A DNA stretch of 64,000 bases, from positions 690,001-754,000 of the forward strand of contig JARHVA010002425.1 of NCBI GenBank assembly GCA_037957365.1. The letters are read 5' to 3'. This stretch comes from Torreya grandis (Eukaryota; Streptophyta; Pinopsida; Cupressales; Taxaceae). The translations under genes were made by a program, and so were the position numbers. How positions within the stretch are numbered: the stretch's first letter is position 1; each line of letters begins with the position of its first letter. Shown here piece after piece: positions 35,640 through 46,990 of the stretch. The notes under the pieces are model-generated. The model saw nothing but the letters and a program-made list of their open reading frames with translations. It was not told where the DNA came from and searched no databases.

Positions 35640-36530
35640 CATCAAACTATTCAGTGCAACATTGGCATAAAGGAAGAACCAAAATTAGTCATTGTAGGTA
35701 ACTATTGGACTAACATAAAACTTTCAAAAATATTTGAGTTGCTAAAATAATACCAAGATGTCTTTTTAAGAAGCTACAGTGAAATGAAAGGAGTTCATCC
35801 ATCCCTAGGAAATATGCATATTAAACTGGTTGATGGTGCTCGACTAGTCAGGAAAAGGCCATATAGGATGAATCCTAATGTATAGACACATGTAAAGGAA
35901 GAAATTGATAGTATGATGCGCACTAGAGTAATCACCCTAATTAATGAATATGAGTGGGTTAGTCCCATGGTGTTAAGTATGAATAAAGATGGATGCATCA
36001 GAATTTGCATTGATTACTAAGTACTTAATGCATATTACATCACTGATCCCTTCCTAACACCATTCATAGAGGAAATACTTGAAGGCATTGTTAGGTGAGA
36101 AATTTATACTTTCACAGATGGATTTCTTGGGTACCATCAGGTCTATATCATTGAGGAAGATCAACCCAAGACTAAATTTGCCATTGAATGGGGATCCTTC
36201 ACATATAATATCATGTATTTTGGGTTGAATAATGCACTAGTTGTGTTCTCATGTATAGTTTTTGAAGCTTTCAATGATTTCATCCATAAGTTTCTTCAAG
36301 TCTACTTGGATGACTAAACAGTCTATGGCTTGAGTAAGTAACATTGATCTAATTTACAGCTCATGATTGAGCATTGTTGAGTCCTAAAAATATCACTAAA
36401 TCTAAATAAGTGTCTATTTTATACACCTTTTAGTGTTATTTTAGGACATATTATTTATAAAGATGGACTTTTAGTAGACCCAATAAAAGTATCTGTTATT
36501 CTTCACCTTCCAGTGCCCAGGTCTCAATGA
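35640..36530 (+). pseudogene. GYP-F reverse transcriptase, cut by CHR-E
   Basis: A clear Ty3 RT: RPYRMNPN, then DSMMRTRVITLI, VSPMVLSMNKDG, a DGFLGYHQV fingers motif, KTKFAIEWGSFTYNIMYFGL, and the active site as VYLDD at 36300-36314. The thumb region LNLNKCLFYTPF and GHIIYKDGLLVDPIKV follows and ends at the CHR-E LTR edge. In-frame stops include one right after YLDD. RNase H and integrase that should follow are absent. Confidence 0.9.
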
Positions 36531-37963
36531 TGTAGGGGCATCCTATAAGGACCCACAAGTTGACTCAAATTTTATATTTAAGTATTATATTAAGTGTTTC
36601 ATAGGTTTTAGAGGTCCTAAGTTGTCATAAGGTGTGGTTTAGGTAATCTTAAGATGCACAAAATTTGAATTTTGGCTTTTCCTACCAAAAAGCCTCTTTT
36701 GAAAATTTAAATTTTGCAAGCCTTTGTAAGGACTTTCATATGTTTTTAAAGGTTTAATGGATTTATAAACTTTATAAGGTTGATAAAATTTCATAATTAT
36801 AATTTCATGGTTTCATATGGGTCATATTGTGTAAAAATAAGAATAATGTAATCTAATCAAAATGACCTCTCAGAGGAACATAACCAAGAATCAATTATGC
36901 ACCTTGATAGGAGTTTATTGAGTCAATTTTGGCTTTGTAATATCACAATCCATTCAAGGATTATAGTGAATGGAGATTATTTCACCTATCTCCTTGAAGT
37001 GATAACCTCATTTTAGGTTTTGGAGTCCTTTAATTTTGAAATATAGTGAAACCTTGCTTACCCTATTTTCAAATGGTAGAATACAGTCTAAAAGGACCAA
37101 GTTTTCTCATTTGTGCATGATCTAAGAGTTATAGAGACTTGAGTATAGAATTAAAAAGTTTTAATAACCTCATATAGACATAATAAAATCATTTTATTGT
37201 CTTGAAACCACTAGTTAATCATTATATGTAATTTTATTTAGTCTCAGTCTGCACAATCACCTAAAACCTTGGCTTTTAGGGTTTTGATCATAGAAGGAGA
37301 TTCAACCCTAAAAAATTCATAATTTTTTTAATTTTGTGTGTATTAGGTTCCAATAATATAATAAAGTGGTTACAAACTTGTACCCTTAATATTTCATATT
37401 GTACTAGCCTGTAGGTAGTCTATTAGGCTAAGAGACCTAGTGAGTTAAGGGTTGAAGAGGAAAGTTAGACTTAGGAGAAGATTTGAGGGAGAAAAATCAA
37501 TTTAAAATCAATATTGTCAAAAAGGGTGGTTGAATATAGTCTTGATTTGGTCAAATCATCTATAAAATGGTCAAACTTTGGAGCTTTGAGCATTTGGAGG
37601 GCTAATTGGAGTGTCACGTAAGCCTATAGGTACAAGTTTTTGCAAAAGAACCTAACCTAAGTTTTTGTGTGAAGAAATGGAATGGAAAAGTGTACTCAAA
37701 AACTTATTTATTTTTCCTTGATGAGATTGTGTATGGAAAAAAACAAGATATTTTCTCTTAAATAGGGTTATAAGCCAAAACCAATGCTAGAGAGAGAAAT
37801 TTGAAGAAAGACAAGAGAGAGAAAGGTTCAAAGGTTATAATTATGTTGTATAAGAAGTATAAGGAGTCCTGATGTGTTTGATAAATTTATGATCAATTTT
37901 ATTTGTTAGGTCCTTTGATAAAGATCCTAAATACTTGTAGGGTAAGGGAGAAGCTCTGCATCA
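36531..37963 (+). repeat. CHR-E 5' LTR
   Basis: It matches 40437-41807 over its first ~840 bp, for example CCTAAGTTGTCATAAGGTGTGG at 36611-36632 and 40523-40544. The right edge is set by the primer site at 37968. Confidence 0.85.
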
Positions 37964-37967
37964 TTTG

Positions 37968-37980
37968 TGCTATTAGAGCA
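37968..37980 (+). promoter_or_regulatory. CHR-E primer-binding site
   Basis: TGCTATTAGAGCA differs at two positions from TGGTATCAGAGCA, the initiator Met tRNA complement used by chromoviruses. Confidence 0.7.
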
Positions 37981-38015
37981 TAAGGTTGGTCATAAGATAA
38001 GATAAGGAGGATAAG

Positions 38016-39026
38016 ATGGAAAATAAGAGACCAAAACAACCTAATTTAGCTTATATAATATAGTATAATATGGAAAATATGGTCATAGAGATGAGGACTA
38101 TGTAGGCAAGAATGAAATCTATGGAGATAGCCCAAAGAAGAAGGGCTATAACTAAAGATGATAGTGATAGAGAAGAATAAGCTCTTAGATCAGAAGATGA
38201 GGAACAAAGAGAAGATAGAGTGGAGGAAAGATTGATCAAATACATGATGAAAATGGGTTCAAAACCAAAGTTAGATGTGCTAATGTATGAAGGCAATCTT
38301 AATATAGATGAATTGGTGGATTAGATAGCAACCATGGACAAATATTTTAAGTATGAAGAAGTGGATGACACTAAGAAATTCAAATTTGTGGTAAAAAGAT
38401 TGAAAAGACACACTTCTTTGTGGTGGGATGGAATCTAGGAAGAGAGAAGGAAAAGAGATAAGGCAAAGATCTAGTCATGGGATAGGATGGTCATGAAGAT
38501 TAAGGGTAAGTTCACACCCAAGGACTACCACACACACTTTTTTAGAAGATTGAAAAATCTTAGATAAAAGGAGCATTCAGTGAAGGAGTATATAGAAGAG
38601 TTTCATAGGTTGACTACTAGAACATGCCACTTGGAAGAGGATGATGAAAAGTTAGTAAGGTACCTAAATGGTCTCACGTTTTCCATACATGATGATATCA
38701 ACATTATATCTATGAAAATAGTTGAATAAGCTTATCAAGCAGCCTTGAAAGTTGAGGAAAAATTGATAAGAAGGCACACACAACAAGCAAAAGGAAGAGG
38801 CAAACAAATGAGAGGAAGAGGAGAGTATGAGAGTAAGCATACCTATGAGGAAGGTGAAATTAGTGCACAAAGGCATGAGACACAACCAATAGGTGGTTAT
38901 GGGCATAGAAATCCATACTATAGAGGTGGATATGCATCGAGAGGAAGATGGACTAGTGGATTCATAGGAAAGTTATTTAAATGCAAAAAATATGTAGGTC
39001 ATGAATATTGGGAGTGTCCATAGGAG
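38016..39026 (+). pseudogene. CHR-E gag
   Basis: One frame (ATG 38016) runs through gag and protease with only in-frame stops. The core shows LDVLMYEGNLNIDELVD, MDKYFKYEEVDDTKKFKFVV, SLWWDGI, then KEYIEEFHRLT. An Arg/Gly-rich tail follows, and a knuckle, CKKYVGHEYWEC, lies at 38982-39017 with its second Cys changed to Tyr. This is a chromovirus-type gag of about 330 residues. Stops mostly replace Trp or Gln positions. Confidence 0.85.
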
Positions 39027-39760
39027 CAATAAAAAAGAACTCATAGAAGTGAGAGAAGAAATTAAGTGGTGCATCCTAAAGAGGAAGAAAGTATTGGATC
39101 TACTTCACACTTCAAAGAAATTGAAGAAAGAGAGTCACTCTTGATGAGGAGAACATTGATGAAGCCACCAAAGGAGAAAGAACCTACTCAACAAAAAACA
39201 CTCTTTAGAAAAACATATAAGTCCCATGGTAAATGTTGTAAGATGATCATAGATTTAGGTAGTATAGATAATTTATTCTCTAATGAAATGGTAAGTAAGC
39301 TTGGCCTCAAAATATTACCACACCCTATACCTTACAAAGTTTCTTGGCTTCAAAAGGTTTATCATGTGCTTGTTAATGAACAATGCTTAGTAGATTTTCA
39401 GATTGGCACTTACAAGGATTAGGTCATGTGTGATATCATGCCAATAGATGTTTATCATGTACTACTAAGAAGGCCTTGGTAGTTTGACATATCAATTAGT
39501 CATGATGGGGTGAAGAACACTTACTCTTTGAAACATAAGGGAAATAAGCACACCTTGCTACCTTTGAAGAAGGATGATCAAATTATTGGTGTCTATTCTA
39601 AAGTGTTGATTATAGGTCATAAGGAGTTGTTGCAATAGGATGAAGATACAAAGATGGATGAACAACCTAAGGAGATTGTGGCAACCCAAGAGGATAAGTA
39701 TGTACCTTTGCCAAGTAAGAGTTTTTCAAGTGAGTATGTGCATGAGTTGTTTACAAGTTT
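39027..39760 (+). pseudogene. CHR-E aspartic protease
   Basis: In frame with gag: CCKMIIDLGSIDNLFSNEMV at about 39234-39293 is the active-site loop, now D-L-G at 39252-39260 rather than D-S-G. KLGLKILPHPIPYKVSWL, a DFQIGTYKD segment and LLRRPW (family LLGRPW) complete a chromovirus protease. The frame peters out near 39760 after LPSKSFSSEYVHELF, where RT should begin. Confidence 0.85.
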
Positions 39761-40436
39761 GTATTAGCACTTGACAATGATTTCAAGTTGTGTATTCATA
39801 GAAGGAATGACAACCAAGCTCAAATGTTTGAGAGAGAGTCTTGAACAATAAAGAGATGACAAAGAGTTGGGTAATGTGAAATAAGTCCATAAAAGACAGT
39901 CAAGTGAAAGTAATTCTATAATAATTTTAAATTAAAAAAATAAGTTTTTGGAAGAAACATGCAATCCTTATATATACAGGAGAAAGAGGGTAGTTATGAT
40001 GGTGATATACAACAACAAACCAAGAGTCAATACAAGCATGTGGCATGAAAGGACCAAAAAGATGATATACATGAGGTGAAGTGGACAAAACAAAAATTAT
40101 GGATGAAGGATAATGAATACACATTTGTAGCAGTAGTGCATCATGGAAAAAAGGATATAATGGATCAATTTTTAGGAGTGGAAGAATAGAATACACACTC
40201 AAGATAAGCAATAGATGACAATAACTATTTTCTTATTAACAATTTGGTTGCATATGTAGGTACAAAATTGAAGAAGATGAACTAGAGAAGGCCTAATTAT
40301 GGGGCCCAAGAACATGTTAAGCTCTATGAAAGGAAAGTAATAGTAGATACCTTTTATAAGGAGGTACATTTCAATTAGATAGGAACACACATCAAGTCAA
40401 CACCTATGGCAAACATTATTTAGTTTGGTAGTATAA
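39761..40436 (+). other. CHR-E region after protease, pol missing
   Basis: The interval where RT, RNase H and integrase are expected is only 0.7 kb and shows none of their motifs. Antisense frames at 39927-40211 and 40199-40390 are not supported. Confidence 0.6.
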
Positions 40437-41807
40437 TGCAGGGGCATCCTATAAAGACCCAAAAGTTAACTCAAATTTTGGATTTAATTAGTTTATTAAG
40501 TTTTTCATAGGTGTTATAGGTCCTAAGTTGTCATAAGGTGTGGTATAGGTAGTCTTAAGATGCACAAAATTAGAATTTTGGATTTTCTCACCAAAAAGCC
40601 TCTTTTGAAAATTTGAATCTTGCAAGCCTTTATAAAGAATTTAATATGTTTTTAAAGGTTTTAAGGTGTAAAAAAACATGTTTAATTGGTTTAGACACTT
40701 TATAAGGTTGATAAAGTTCATAATTCTAAAATCATGGTTTCATATGGGTCATATTGTGTAAAAACAAGAATAATGTAATGTAATCAAAATGACCTCTCAG
40801 AGGAAAAGAACCAAGAATCAATTATGCATCTTGATAGGAGTTTCTTGAGTTAGTTTTTGTTATTTAATATCACAATCCATTAGAGGATGATAGTGAATGG
40901 TGGTTTGAAATAAAAATGTTTTTGAGAAAATAATCCCTGTGATATCAATTTTTTGTGTTTATTAAATTTGCATGGCTGAAACAGAGCACATGGTGTGCTT
41001 GGATACTCAAAGTGGTGAGTAGTTTTTTTATATGTTTCTTGATATTATTTATAATCAAATTATATTATCTAATTTAATATATGTAATATAAATTTAATTG
41101 GAATTAAGTCACTTTAAGGAGATAGGCAAGTCTCTCAAACAAGGTATGCATACACATAATTTGTTCAAAGAATAGTCTGAGTCATTAATCCTTTCCTCTA
41201 TTGAGTTACCATGGATACCTTTGGAATGGAGCATACATATGAAAAATTGGAATAATATTATTTCCATTACAATTGATGTAATTTGGACTTGTTCCATTTT
41301 AGTCATAAATCTTGCTCATTGAAAGCACACATACCATAAACTCAAAATTCTGTATATTGAGTTCTTTGTATTGAATCTTGTTTTCTTTCAAATGTGATGG
41401 AAATAGATTGTAAAGGGTTTATAAAATTCATATAATGTGGTGAGAAACTCATTATAGTTTTTTGAGTCCCTTTATGTTGAAAGATAGTGAAACCCTACCT
41501 ACCTTGTTTTTAAATGGTAGCATACAGTCTCAAAGGACTAAGTTTTCTAATTTATGCATGATCTAGGAGTTATAGATACTTTAATATAGAATTAAAAAGT
41601 TCTAATATACTCATATAGACCTAATTCAATCATTATATTATCTTGAAACCATTGGTTAATCATTATATATAATTTTATTCAGTCTCGGTCTACATAATCA
41701 CCTAAAACCCTGACTTTTAGGTTTTGATAATAGGATATTTAACCCTACAAAACTCCTAAAAATTTGTAATTTGGTGTGTCTTAGGGTCCACTAAGAGAAT
41801 AAAGTGG
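40437..41807 (+). repeat. CHR-E 3' LTR, truncated and with an internal insertion
   Basis: It matches the 5' LTR up to the AATAAAGTGG at 41798-41807 (5' LTR about 37360-37370) and then ends, losing roughly 590 bp. It also carries about 540 bp (40905-41440) with no counterpart in the 5' LTR. Confidence 0.8.
40905..41440. repeat. About 540-bp insertion in CHR-E 3' LTR
   Basis: The 5' LTR passes from GTGAATGG to the block around GATAACCTCATTTTAGG with only ~30 bases between, whereas here ~540 bases intervene. The minus frame 41109-41306 (65 codons) inside it has no recognised domain. No target duplication was clear by eye. Confidence 0.6.
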
Positions 41808-41915
41808 TCTCTAGCTGCACACTTTGGGTGAGCATGCAAGACAATAGTCTTGCATGAAGGGCTAATGTACAAGCATGTTGGGGATACATTTTAGCACCTA
41901 AAACATTAGTAAAGA
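41808..41915 (+). repeat. Terminal fragment of GYP-F 3' LTR
   Basis: TCTCTAGCTGCACACTTTGG through AAAACATTAGTAAA matches 31275-31385 at the end of the 5' LTR. It is joined directly to the truncated CHR-E LTR. Confidence 0.65.
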
Positions 41916-41920
41916 ATAAA

Positions 41921-42440
41921 AACCAAAAAAAAAAGGTTGAGAATCAAATAATCTAGTGCCCCTAAATCCATGTGAGAATGTGGGAGAAGGTGAATGGGGA
42001 TCCACGATTTGACCACTTATCATAAGATGGTAAATAGTAGAAGAATCTTTTCCTTAATGTTGAAAAAACTCATTGATGAAGAAGAGCATTACGGAGTATA
42101 CTCTATGTTAGGTTGATATTCTAAGGAGAAGAGAGGATTCCAAATTGAAGAGGAATGATATAGGGTCCCATAATTTATAGTGCGAGTGGCTATATGCACA
42201 TTAATTTTTCTTAGGGTAGGAGTCACAAGCTGCTTATGGGAGAACCTATTAGGGTTGGTAAAGTTCATCATATCTATTAAATTCAACTCAGTGTTGTATT
42301 TAAATAAGAAGTTCATGATGAGGGAGAGAGATGAAGGAAGATGAATTTGATGTAAAGGCAAAGAGGCAAGAAGGATACATAATTGACCAGGTTGATTGTG
42401 TTTTATAATCCAAGAGGTAGGTAAGGGTACATAGTCATAC
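41921..42440 (-). CDS. Open frame of 117 codons in the TAT-AB leader
   Basis: The minus frame 42442-42089 is intact and starts MYDYVPLPTSWIIKHNQPGQ. It lies between the TAT-AB primer site and gag. Some Tat-lineage elements (Ogre group) carry an extra ORF upstream of gag, so it could be one, but I recognise no domain and the composition would also fit chance. I know no relative. Confidence 0.25.
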
Positions 42441-42760
42441 ATGTTAACTCTATACTATAAACATGGTATGAAACTGAGCTAATAAGGATACAAGGCTGAC
42501 CTAGTCAACTTGGTACTATAACTTGATTGGAAAAAATGGGTATAGTGTTATACAGGTTGACTTTGTACTGCAAATAGGGGATGAAATTAAGCTAATAAGG
42601 ATATAGGGTCGAGCAATTGACTTAGTACTATAACCTGACTGATAAAAAAGGATATAGAGTCAGATAGGTTGACTCTATATTATAATTTGGGAGATAAGGT
42701 AGGTATAAAGGGATACATAGTCATATAGATCAACTATGTACTACTGATAGAGGAAAATAT
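42441..42760. repeat. Minisatellite A, ~60-bp units with GGTTGACTTTGTACT motif
   Basis: About five diverged units each contain a form of GGTTGACTYWGTACTATAA and GATATAGGGTC. They are related to the motif array at 21228-21580 and to the LTR motif TTGACCTAGT. Confidence 0.7.
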
Positions 42761-43880
42761 GGTCTATAAGAAACTATACTAGACATAATGATAGTGTGCT
42801 AAAATAGGGATTTTTTTTGCAATATAATGGAAGAAAACACATAAATAATTGGATCAATGTGAGTGATCCAATTAGGACATAAAACAAAAAACCTTGCATC
42901 AATGATGGCTAATGCAAGTTTTTGCAATACAACACATAATGATCAGAGATCAAAAAGCCAATTAAAAATTAAGTGCCAATAAATTGGTCATCCCAATTGT
43001 TATTATATTATTAGAAAGTGTTGTTTTAAGTGTGATAGGGAAGTTAGATGAAAATAGGAAACTAAAAAATAACCTATGGATGGTTTTAGGATATTTAGGC
43101 TAAAAGAGATCTATGTTGGCAATGGTATTGGCTTAGTATTAGGGCTTACCCTCTCACTTCACAATCATGTAATGATAAAGGTGTTGGGTAATTTGGTAAT
43201 ATATACCATTAACCACATATTTATACCTGGTCAAAAAACCAAGTCGACTTCCCCCTTGGTGATGAAATCTAAGTAGGTAGGCATTGGGAAGACAAATATT
43301 AAATGCATTTTGAATATTGTGTGATTTGGTAGTGTGTGAAAAAATGAAAAATAGTGTAACTAAATGGTAATTTAAAAACCACCTAATTAGACAATGTGAG
43401 CCACTCTAAGTATGCAACTAACTAAAAATTAAAGTGTGAATTAATTACTAACAAATAGTTGTTAATTCCCAAATTTATAATAGTATAGATTCAATTCAGA
43501 TGACATTATATACAAATAGTACTTAACATAGTTGACTAGGTCACTACTATTATGTGGAAGCAAAAGTCTTTAAGAATAGAGTCAAATAGGTCAACTCAAT
43601 ATTTTAGATAGAAGACATGCTACAGAACTAAGTCAACCAGGTTGACTTAGTTCATTGTAGGGTTTTAATTTTAAAGACTACTAACTTATATAAAATAAAA
43701 CTAAAATGAATTACTAAAATGACTAAGAGAGAAATAGGGGAACCTTGGTGGGTTAGAAGATGATTTGGGTTGTAAATTTTATGCTAAAGTGCCTTGAATG
43801 CTAATTTTAAATTCTATAAATTAAGTTGATTGGTTCGACCCAATTCTACAAAACCTTGTGTGTTGAAGAAAGATGACTAA
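42761..43880 (-). other. TAT-AB leader, no gene recognised
   Basis: AT-rich spacer between two minisatellites. The plus frame 43076-43276 has no family motif. Two further copies of the TTGACCTAGT-like motif occur at about 43540-43660. Confidence 0.5.
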
Positions 43881-44172
43881 TTTGACCTATGCAACCTAGT
43901 TTATTGATCTAGATGTTGACTAAAAGACTAAGGCAACCTATTTGACTTAGTTTATTGATTTGGATGCTGACTAAAATATTAAGTCAACCTTTTTGACCTA
44001 GTTTGTTGATCTTGATGCTGACTAAAATACTAAGTCAACCTATTTGACCTATTTTATTAATTTAGATGTTGGTAGAGTGAATAAGATGACATATTCAACC
44101 TGTTCGACCTTGTATTCATATCTAGGACTGAAGTAGAGTACTATGTCTACCTATTTGATCTAGTAACCTACA
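43881..44172. repeat. Minisatellite B, 51-bp units, about five copies
   Basis: Units begin TATTTGACCTAGTTTATTGA, continue with GATGCTGACTAAAATA and end AAGTCAACC. The two best copies are near 43938-44040. The array lies about 170 bases from the TAT-AB primer site. Confidence 0.85.
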
Positions 44173-44340
44173 TTTGATGAAGAATTGCATAGAAAGAAAA
44201 AAGTCATTTTGATGTGACTGTGTGTTAAACCTCCACATAAAAAGTTAGAACTACACTAACTTGTTTGATACAGTATCAAAAAAATATAAAAATAATAATA
44301 TGATATAAATGAAAGTGTGAAAGAAAACCTATGAGGGTTA

Positions 44341-44360
44341 GATTCACATTGAGTTCACCA
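44341..44360 (-). promoter_or_regulatory. TAT-AB primer-binding site
   Basis: Minus strand TGGTGAACTCAATGTGAATC starts three bases from the LTR edge. It is nearly the same as the TAT-C site (TGGTGAACCCAATTTTAG), so the two elements use the same kind of tRNA, which I cannot name. Confidence 0.65.
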
Positions 44361-44363
44361 GAA

Positions 44364-45547
44364 TGTATACAATGGGAAATGTATTAGATCTACAAATCAA
44401 TCCTAGCTCAGAAAAGATAAATCCTACTTAGACTTTCAATTGGAGATATATTAGATAATAAGGGTCATGACTAATATGGATATACTATACCTAATCAAGG
44501 GATCTCTTATCACAAATAATATCACTAGGGAGGTTTCTAAACACTATGGAGGTTTCTAAAGCCTCTAATCAAGAAAAACTATGTAGTAACCCTAACTAAG
44601 TCTTATGTTTTCATATTCACTAAACTAATAACAATTAATGTCTAATATGTGCTCTATAAAGTGGGGGTAATAAACATGTAAAGTAAACTTGCATAGAAGA
44701 CATATACTCATGCCAATGTATATGAAATATTAATGCATAGAAGAGAAGTATAAATGCATATCTATCTACTCTTATAAAGGAGGAATAAGGTTAGGAATAC
44801 TTACCTTTGAAGACAAACCCATTGAGGCTTAATATCTCCCTTGGACAAGGTGTGTCACAATAGGTTGTTTTGGTATGTAAGGATGATAAGGATAAATCAG
44901 CTCTAGGCTACAAAACCTATCAATGCATCTAAAAGACTTCTCCACAATACAAGATCCATATCTCTAAAGAAATTATGGAACCCTAAGCTTGCTCTTCAAG
45001 TAGAATGATGGATAAATAGATGCATAATATATATTACTTCTTATCTCTTTTAGAAATGGAAAAATAGATGTATTTATATAGGCAGATCTAACCCTAAACC
45101 TTTCCAAAATTTTAGGCCAAAAAGGTTGACCTAGTTGATCTAGTACCATAATTGACAAAAATAAACTAGATCATAAACTAGGTCAGCCAGGGGTTGACCT
45201 AGACCCTAATACATTTTGTCAATAAGGATACAATATCAATGTGGCTAATTATGTAATGTAAATTTTCAAGAAGGGGATTTAGGTTAGGGAAGGGATAATG
45301 AAGGTGAAAAATGACTAGATAAGGGTGTAAAATAGGAGGCAAAGATTAGAAGAATGGTTTTAGGAGACAAGTGTGTAGATAACAAGTGGAAAAAGGAGCA
45401 ACAATCTTGCAAAGCACCAATGGTATACCCACCCCTTTCTCGGTGCACCCCTTAGGATGTGTACTTAGAGAGATTGAGACTTGATGGGTTCCTACAAGGT
45501 AAATAGTGCCAGTAATTGATAAGTTTTAAAAATATTATGTGTATAAA
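44364..45547 (-). repeat. TAT-AB 5' LTR
   Basis: It runs from TGTATACA to TGTATAAA (decayed TGTATACA). It matches 19229-20415 and has a small tandem duplication around GGAGGTTTCTAAA at 44526-44560. GAAGG follows at 45548-45552. Confidence 0.9.
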
Positions 45548-45552
45548 GAAGG
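45548..45552. repeat. TAT-AB target-site duplication, right copy (GAAGG)
   Basis: It is identical to 19224-19228 and abuts the LTR end. Confidence 0.85.
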
Positions 45553-46500
45553 CATGTCATATGCCCCTAATGTAAATGTAGTGTTTTGCAAAGATGTCAT
45601 GTAATTGAGCAAGTGAAAAAGTAGATAGATGTAAGCATGAAAGTATATATAAAAGCTTAGAGTATGTATAAATGTGCAATAATAAGCAAATGAGTTTTCA
45701 TGAAAGAGATGTTTATTGAAAACTTAGTAAGATGGTTGTTTTGGGTTGTTCAGATGGAGTTGAATAAAACATAGGAGAAAATGATCCCAAAATGAAAAGA
45801 TAAATCCAAAATCTATATGAAGTTAGGATTGGGTGTAGAAGAATAAACAAAAAAATATGAGTAAGAAAGAAGCTATGTACATGCATATATTAGGGAATGA
45901 ATCTAATCAAGGTCCTTGACCAAACTATGAGAGTGGGAGAGAATTTTAGAATGTGTCCACCAATGATATCATCAATGGGAGGCTTATATGTGTACTCAAT
46001 TTTTTTATAACAAGGAGAAATCTCATATGCAATAGAAGTAGTGCTAATTATAAACACTTTTGAGTCTCAATAAGAATCATATGCTATAAAGTAACTTTCT
46101 GAATCATTATTCATATATCTATTGAAATCTGTATCATCATGCATGAGATTAGATGATGTAATAACCTTAACCTATGTAGGATCTCTTTGAATAACCTTTA
46201 CCAATGTAATAACCTTTAGAATATCCTATTCTTATTTGAGAGTAGAAATGTTGCTTTACTTTTCTAAATGATCATGCTCATGTGTAATCATGTTATGTGT
46301 AACAATAGATGGAAAATTTTAAATGTATTCATTCTCATTAGTAGGTGAATAAATTTAAATATGCTCATTCTCATGAATATATTTACAAATTAATTTTGGA
46401 GTATGATTATTTGAATGTGAATCATTATCTTGAAGAGTAGTATAGACTAGCTCATTACCAATTTGCTCAAGAGTTGTACCAACAAACTATATTGGAGTAG
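45553..46500 (-). other. TAT-C region downstream of protease
   Basis: AT-rich, with no domain seen. In an autonomous Tat element RT would begin here. Confidence 0.5.
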
Positions 46501-46509
46501 ATGTAAGTA

Positions 46510-46990
46510 CCATAGTTACATTGGATATTCATATTGAATGCCTAAAATTTTAACCACTTGATTAACATGAATATACTTTAGACACTTGTAAGCTATAGAA
46601 GGAACTGCTCTAATTTTTTGTAACCATTGTCTTCCCAATAACATATCAAATACACACGTGCTTGGTAACACTAATAAATAAGTGGGAAATATGAGAGGTC
46701 CCATATGAAAATGTAAAATAATGTCTCCAAGAGTGTCTTCTATATGATCATTAAATCACTTCATAAATCTAGATGTATGTTGTATATCCTTTTCTATATA
46801 ACTAAGAGAATGTAAAAGTGTTATAATGCATGCATTTTCACTTGATCCATTGTCTATCATAACGCCATTAATTGGTTACATGATAATATATGCTCTAATT
46901 AATAATGCATGTCTATTAGAATCATCATCAATAATTTTAGAATAATCAAATGTAATAGATGGGTGAGATGCTAGCTTGCTTGTAATTATG
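46510..46990 (-). pseudogene. TAT-C aspartic protease
   Basis: Minus translation gives VMIDNGSSENACIIT at 46860-46820 (active site D-N-G instead of D-S/T-G). The open frame 46704-46516 carries FDMLLGRQWLQKIRAVPS, matching the Tat flap YNLLLGRPWI...GAVPS, then CLKYIHVNQVVKI. It directly follows gag in the same orientation. Two stops separate the halves. Confidence 0.8.

Larger units (their letters stand above)
36531..41807 (+). mobile_element. CHR-E: chromovirus-like Ty3 element, gag-protease only
   Basis: LTRs begin TGTAGGGGCATCC (36531) and TGCAGGGGCATCC (40437). A Met-tRNA-type primer site follows the first LTR, and gag-protease occupies 38016 to about 39760. No RT, RNase H or integrase lies before the second LTR, so it is internally deleted or non-autonomous. 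The second LTR stops abruptly at 41807, where GYP-F LTR sequence resumes. Confidence 0.8.
30390..41915 (+). mobile_element. GYP-F: Ty3 element with gag, protease, gag-like domain and RT, truncated
   Basis: Its 5' LTR starts at TTGGACCCC about 30390 and includes a TATA box. The internal region encodes gag, a zinc knuckle, protease, a second gag-like block and RT on the plus strand. CHR-E interrupts RT at 36531. RNase H and integrase are missing. The last ~110 bp of a 3' LTR (41808-41915) match the end of the 5' LTR (31275-31385). A deletion therefore seems to have joined CHR-E directly to the tail of the GYP-F 3' LTR. Confidence 0.6.
19229..45547 (-). mobile_element. TAT-AB: Tat-like Ty3 element spanning 26.3 kb with nested insertions
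   Basis: Defined by LTRs of 1187 and 1184 bp with TGTATACA-type ends and the GAAGG duplication. Orientation is minus: the primer site lies below the 44364 LTR edge and gag-protease runs 30357 to about 27400. The leader is split by GYP-F and CHR-E (30390-41915). Without them the element is about 14.8 kb. It has gag, protease, and an antisense plant mobile domain ORF near its 3' LTR, but no RT or integrase that I can find. By eye the LTRs differ by more than 10 percent, so it is old. Confidence 0.85.

Noticed and set aside
32570..36530. Endogenous pararetrovirus instead of a Ty3 element for GYP-F
   Set aside because: LTR-like ends with a TATA box, retrotransposon gag cores and an RT of Ty3 type fit better; no movement protein or viral coat region was seen.
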